Shown: positions 35,677 through 37,068 of the stretch, piece after piece
How the letters are laid out: every line of letters begins with the position of its first letter
Position numbering within the stretch: position 1 is the first letter of the stretch
The notes under the pieces: model-generated
Databases searched by the model: none
Told to the model about the DNA's origin: nothing
The model's input: the letters and a program-made list of their open reading frames with translations, nothing else
Translations under genes and position numbers: made by a program
From: Clostridiales bacterium
GTDB lineage: Bacteria > Bacillota > Clostridia > Lachnospirales > CAG-274
Assembly (NCBI GenBank): GCA_021201395.1
Contig: JAJQFB010000027.1
Coordinates: forward strand, 1 to 37,068
Length of the DNA: 37,068 nucleotides
Direction: 5' to 3'

Positions 35677-35844
35677 CTAAGGAACCGCTGATTAATTAGC
35701 TCTTCGCATCTTCACCGCCGATTTTCCCGATTGTTTCGTCATGCATTTTCAACATAGGCTCCGGCTATGCCCTCAAATGCATTCCTCGCACTCGAAAAAA
35801 TCTGCGGCAAATCTGCTTCGGCGAATTAATCATCGCTTCCCTAA
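35677..35844 (-). repeat. Palindromic MITE-like repeat, copy C
   Basis: A 168-bp copy in the opposite orientation to A and B, bounded by CTAAGG and CCCTAA, so both outer ends have drifted one base from TTAAGG/CCTTAA. The central CATAGGCTCC/GGCTATG hairpin and the GCAGATTT stretches are kept. It lies between the promoter at 35855-35883 and the permease gene, so it should be transcribed as part of the leader. Confidence 0.92.
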
Positions 35845-35854
35845 TGTATTCTTA

Positions 35855-35883
35855 ATTATACACTATAATCCCCGTAAAGTAAA
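35855..35883 (-). promoter_or_regulatory. Probable promoter of the glycan export operon
   Basis: Minus strand TTTACT (35883-35878), 17-base spacer, TATAAT (35860-35855). It would give a leader of about 230 bases that includes repeat copy C. Confidence 0.6.
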
Positions 35884-36029
35884 TATTTTTTTCACAAAAA
35901 CCGAGACGCCGAATTTGAAATTAAATAAGTCGGGATAATTATCGAAAATCAACATTGCAAATAAGCCGTTAAATGAGGAATTTAACGGCAAAAACGGTTC
36001 AAGCATATATAAAGATTTTATGTAATAAT

Positions 36030-36215
36030 ATAGCCTCTGCCTTATAAGCAATTCTGAAAGCAAAGATTTCAGAACTGCCAATAGGCTGAGGCTGTAAATA
36101 ATCTTTGGGGTTATAAGGCACAAATTTACTATAAAAGCGTTGTCGATAGACCGGAGCAGCGAATACAGGGGCGATTGCGGGAGTGCGGAGCACGGAGCAA
36201 TCGGCTTTTATAGTT
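36030..36215. other. Gene-free stretch dense in inverted repeats; possible structured RNA
   Basis: Within the 444-base gap before the ANTAR gene. First unit: TGCCTTATAA and TTATAAGGCA (about 36039-36048 and 36111-36120) enclose the hairpin TTCTGAAA/TTTCAGAA; AGCCTC/GAGGCT offers an alternative pairing. Second unit: ACTATAAAAGC (36128-36138) and GCTTTTATAGT (36204-36214) form a perfect 11-bp stem; directly inside its right arm CGATTGC (36172-36178) pairs with GCAATCG (36197-36203), and TGC/GCA nests within. The second unit is GC-rich against AT-rich flanks. It could be a non-coding RNA, or a second palindromic repeat family. The remainder of the gap shows nothing else. Confidence 0.5.
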
Positions 36216-36288
36216 TGGTGGTATACAGTGTACATAAAGGTTTACTTAAAATGTTAATTTTGCAGCGTCCCCTTAATTTTTTAAATAT

Positions 36289-36825
36289 TTAATTCAGTAT
36301 AAGTCTTGCAATATTTATCATTTTTTTCCCTGTGTTCATACTTTTGGTCTGCATATAGCGGTGAGCCTGTTCCTCTGTCATATGATATTTATGTATAAGA
36401 ATGCCCTTTGCCTGCTGAATTATCATTTCCTCGTCCTCAGACCTGAACTGGTTATGTATAAGGGCTCTGTGGTTATTGAGGTTTAAAAGCATACTTACGG
36501 AATATATTAAATCCGTCCTGTTAAGGGGTATCGTAAGCTTAAAAACACGGTTGTTGGGCAGGTCGTCAAGAACGTCCATAGTCCCTACGGTAACAATATG
36601 AAAATAGTCGGGTATAAAATCCATAACATCAAAAAGAACAGTGTCCTTAAACCGTGTTCCGCAGACTATAACACCTTCGTCATATTGATTCAGCCTTGCC
36701 AGAAGGGTAGAGCCCATGTGGCAGATAACGCTGGGATAAAGCCCCCCTGTTTTTAACATAGCCGCAACCTTCCCTGCCACCTTTTCGCTGGCGAAAGCGA
36801 CAAAAATGTTATTTTGTAATATCAT
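36289..36825 (-). CDS. ANTAR-domain regulator with degenerate receiver domain
   Basis: A 178-residue cytoplasmic protein. The C-terminal region (about 125-178; EEMIIQQAKGILIHKYHMTEEQAHRYM) is an ANTAR RNA-binding domain, which prevents transcription termination by binding paired hexaloop hairpins. The N-terminal part (1-120) has the layout of a response-regulator receiver but lacks the acidic pair after strand 1 (IFVAFASEK) and has no aspartate at the phosphorylation position (VIVCGTRF), so signalling by ordinary phosphorylation is unlikely. It is transcribed alone from a consensus promoter. Its RNA targets are not apparent in the window; the best known firmicute targets lie in nitrogen or ethanolamine genes. 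Confidence 0.88.
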   Translation of the reverse strand: MILQNNIFVAFASEKVAGKVAAMLKTGGLYPSVICHMGSTLLARLNQYDEGVIVCGTRFKDTVLFDVMDFIPDYFHIVTVGTMDVLDDLPNNRVFKLTIPLNRTDLIYSVSMLLNLNNHRALIHNQFRSEDEEMIIQQAKGILIHKYHMTEEQAHRYMQTKSMNTGKKMINIARLILN

Positions 36826-36875
36826 AGCTTAACTCCTTGTTCTTAAAATTTATATTTATAATCATCAATAATATA

Positions 36876-36904
36876 ATTATACTTGCAGGCTTTTTCTTTG
36901 TCAA
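36876..36904 (-). promoter_or_regulatory. Promoter of the ANTAR regulator gene
   Basis: Minus strand TTGACA (36904-36899), 17-base spacer, TATAAT (36881-36876): a full consensus match. Confidence 0.85.
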
Positions 36905-36932
36905 TAGTTGTTTTATGATGTTATGCAACAGC

Positions 36933-36996
36933 TCAGCGGTTTCTTAAGGAAGCGATGGTTAATTCGCGATGAGCTAATTAATCAGCGGTTCCTTAA
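36933..36996 (+). repeat. Shortened MITE-like repeat, copy D, with a nested end fragment
   Basis: 36944-36996 is a 53-bp version with both ends (TTAAGGAA...GGTTAATT and CTAATTAATC...CCTTAA) but no middle. Its left TTAA is shared with TCAGCGGTTTCTTAA (36933-36947), which is the right end of another copy. It lies about 40 bases upstream of the ANTAR promoter. The last 70 bases of the window show nothing further. Confidence 0.85.
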
Positions 36997-37068
36997 CTTA
37001 AAAATCCCGCCGAAACCCGTCTTTAAGATTTAACACCATAATTTTTAGGGGACAAAAGATATTTTGTA

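Noticed and set aside
35863..36235. Two minus-strand frames of 78-86 codons in the gap before the ANTAR gene
   Set aside because: No ribosome sites or recognisable domains, and they run through the inverted repeats, which explains the open frames better.
13217..36996. A CRISPR array or insertion sequence
   Set aside because: The repeats are dispersed, with no regular spacing, cas genes or transposase.

Overview
The window looks like chromosome of a low-to-moderate-GC anaerobic Firmicute (class Clostridia; a Lachnospirales-like lineage is my guess, genus not assignable). Grounds: strong AGGAGG-type ribosome sites, TTGACA/TATAAT promoters, an IspH-ribosomal protein S1 fusion, MecA, a pyrophosphate-type phosphofructokinase, Pta-AckA acetate fermentation genes, and FeoAB of the clostridial type. 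No tRNA, rRNA, CRISPR array, transposase or phage gene was seen.

Layout. 1-2.4 kb: a GT-C-like multi-pass membrane protein. 2.4-7.0 kb: argCJBD, the cyclic acetyl-ornithine route, with a near-perfect ARG box upstream. 7.1-11.9 kb (minus): rnhA, a BaiN/HI0933-type flavoprotein, a chorismate mutase-cytidylate kinase fusion and the IspH-S1 fusion, tightly packed. 12-15.6 kb (minus): lgt, then feoA and a feoB broken by two one-base homopolymer losses; feoAB is bracketed by two copies of a ~160-bp palindromic MITE-like repeat. 15.8-16.9 kb: a small accessory islet (DUF4160, DUF2442 and two tiny coupled ORFs). 16.9-18.2 kb (minus): mecA and a membrane-anchored partner of unknown function. 18.5-25.2 kb: a LysM envelope protein, a Cas4-like/XPD-like helicase and a large LytR-CpsA-Psr protein. 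25.6-29.4 kb: pta, ackA and PPi-PFK, the central fermentation block. 29.4-35.6 kb (minus): ABC exporter (Wzm/Wzt type) and a 1552-residue glycan-assembly protein with GT4, GT2 and pyruvyltransferase modules. 35.6-37.1 kb: a MITE in the leader of the exporter operon, a gene-free stretch dense in inverted repeats, an ANTAR regulator, and a shortened MITE.

The most unusual points are the four-copy palindromic repeat family and its positions, the structured gene-free stretch at about 36.03-36.21 kb, the giant glycosyltransferase/pyruvyltransferase, the decayed or slippage-dependent feoB, and acidic tyrosine-rich cytoplasmic tracts shared by two envelope proteins (LysM and LCP). Assignments rest on reading motifs by eye; no database or folding program was run.
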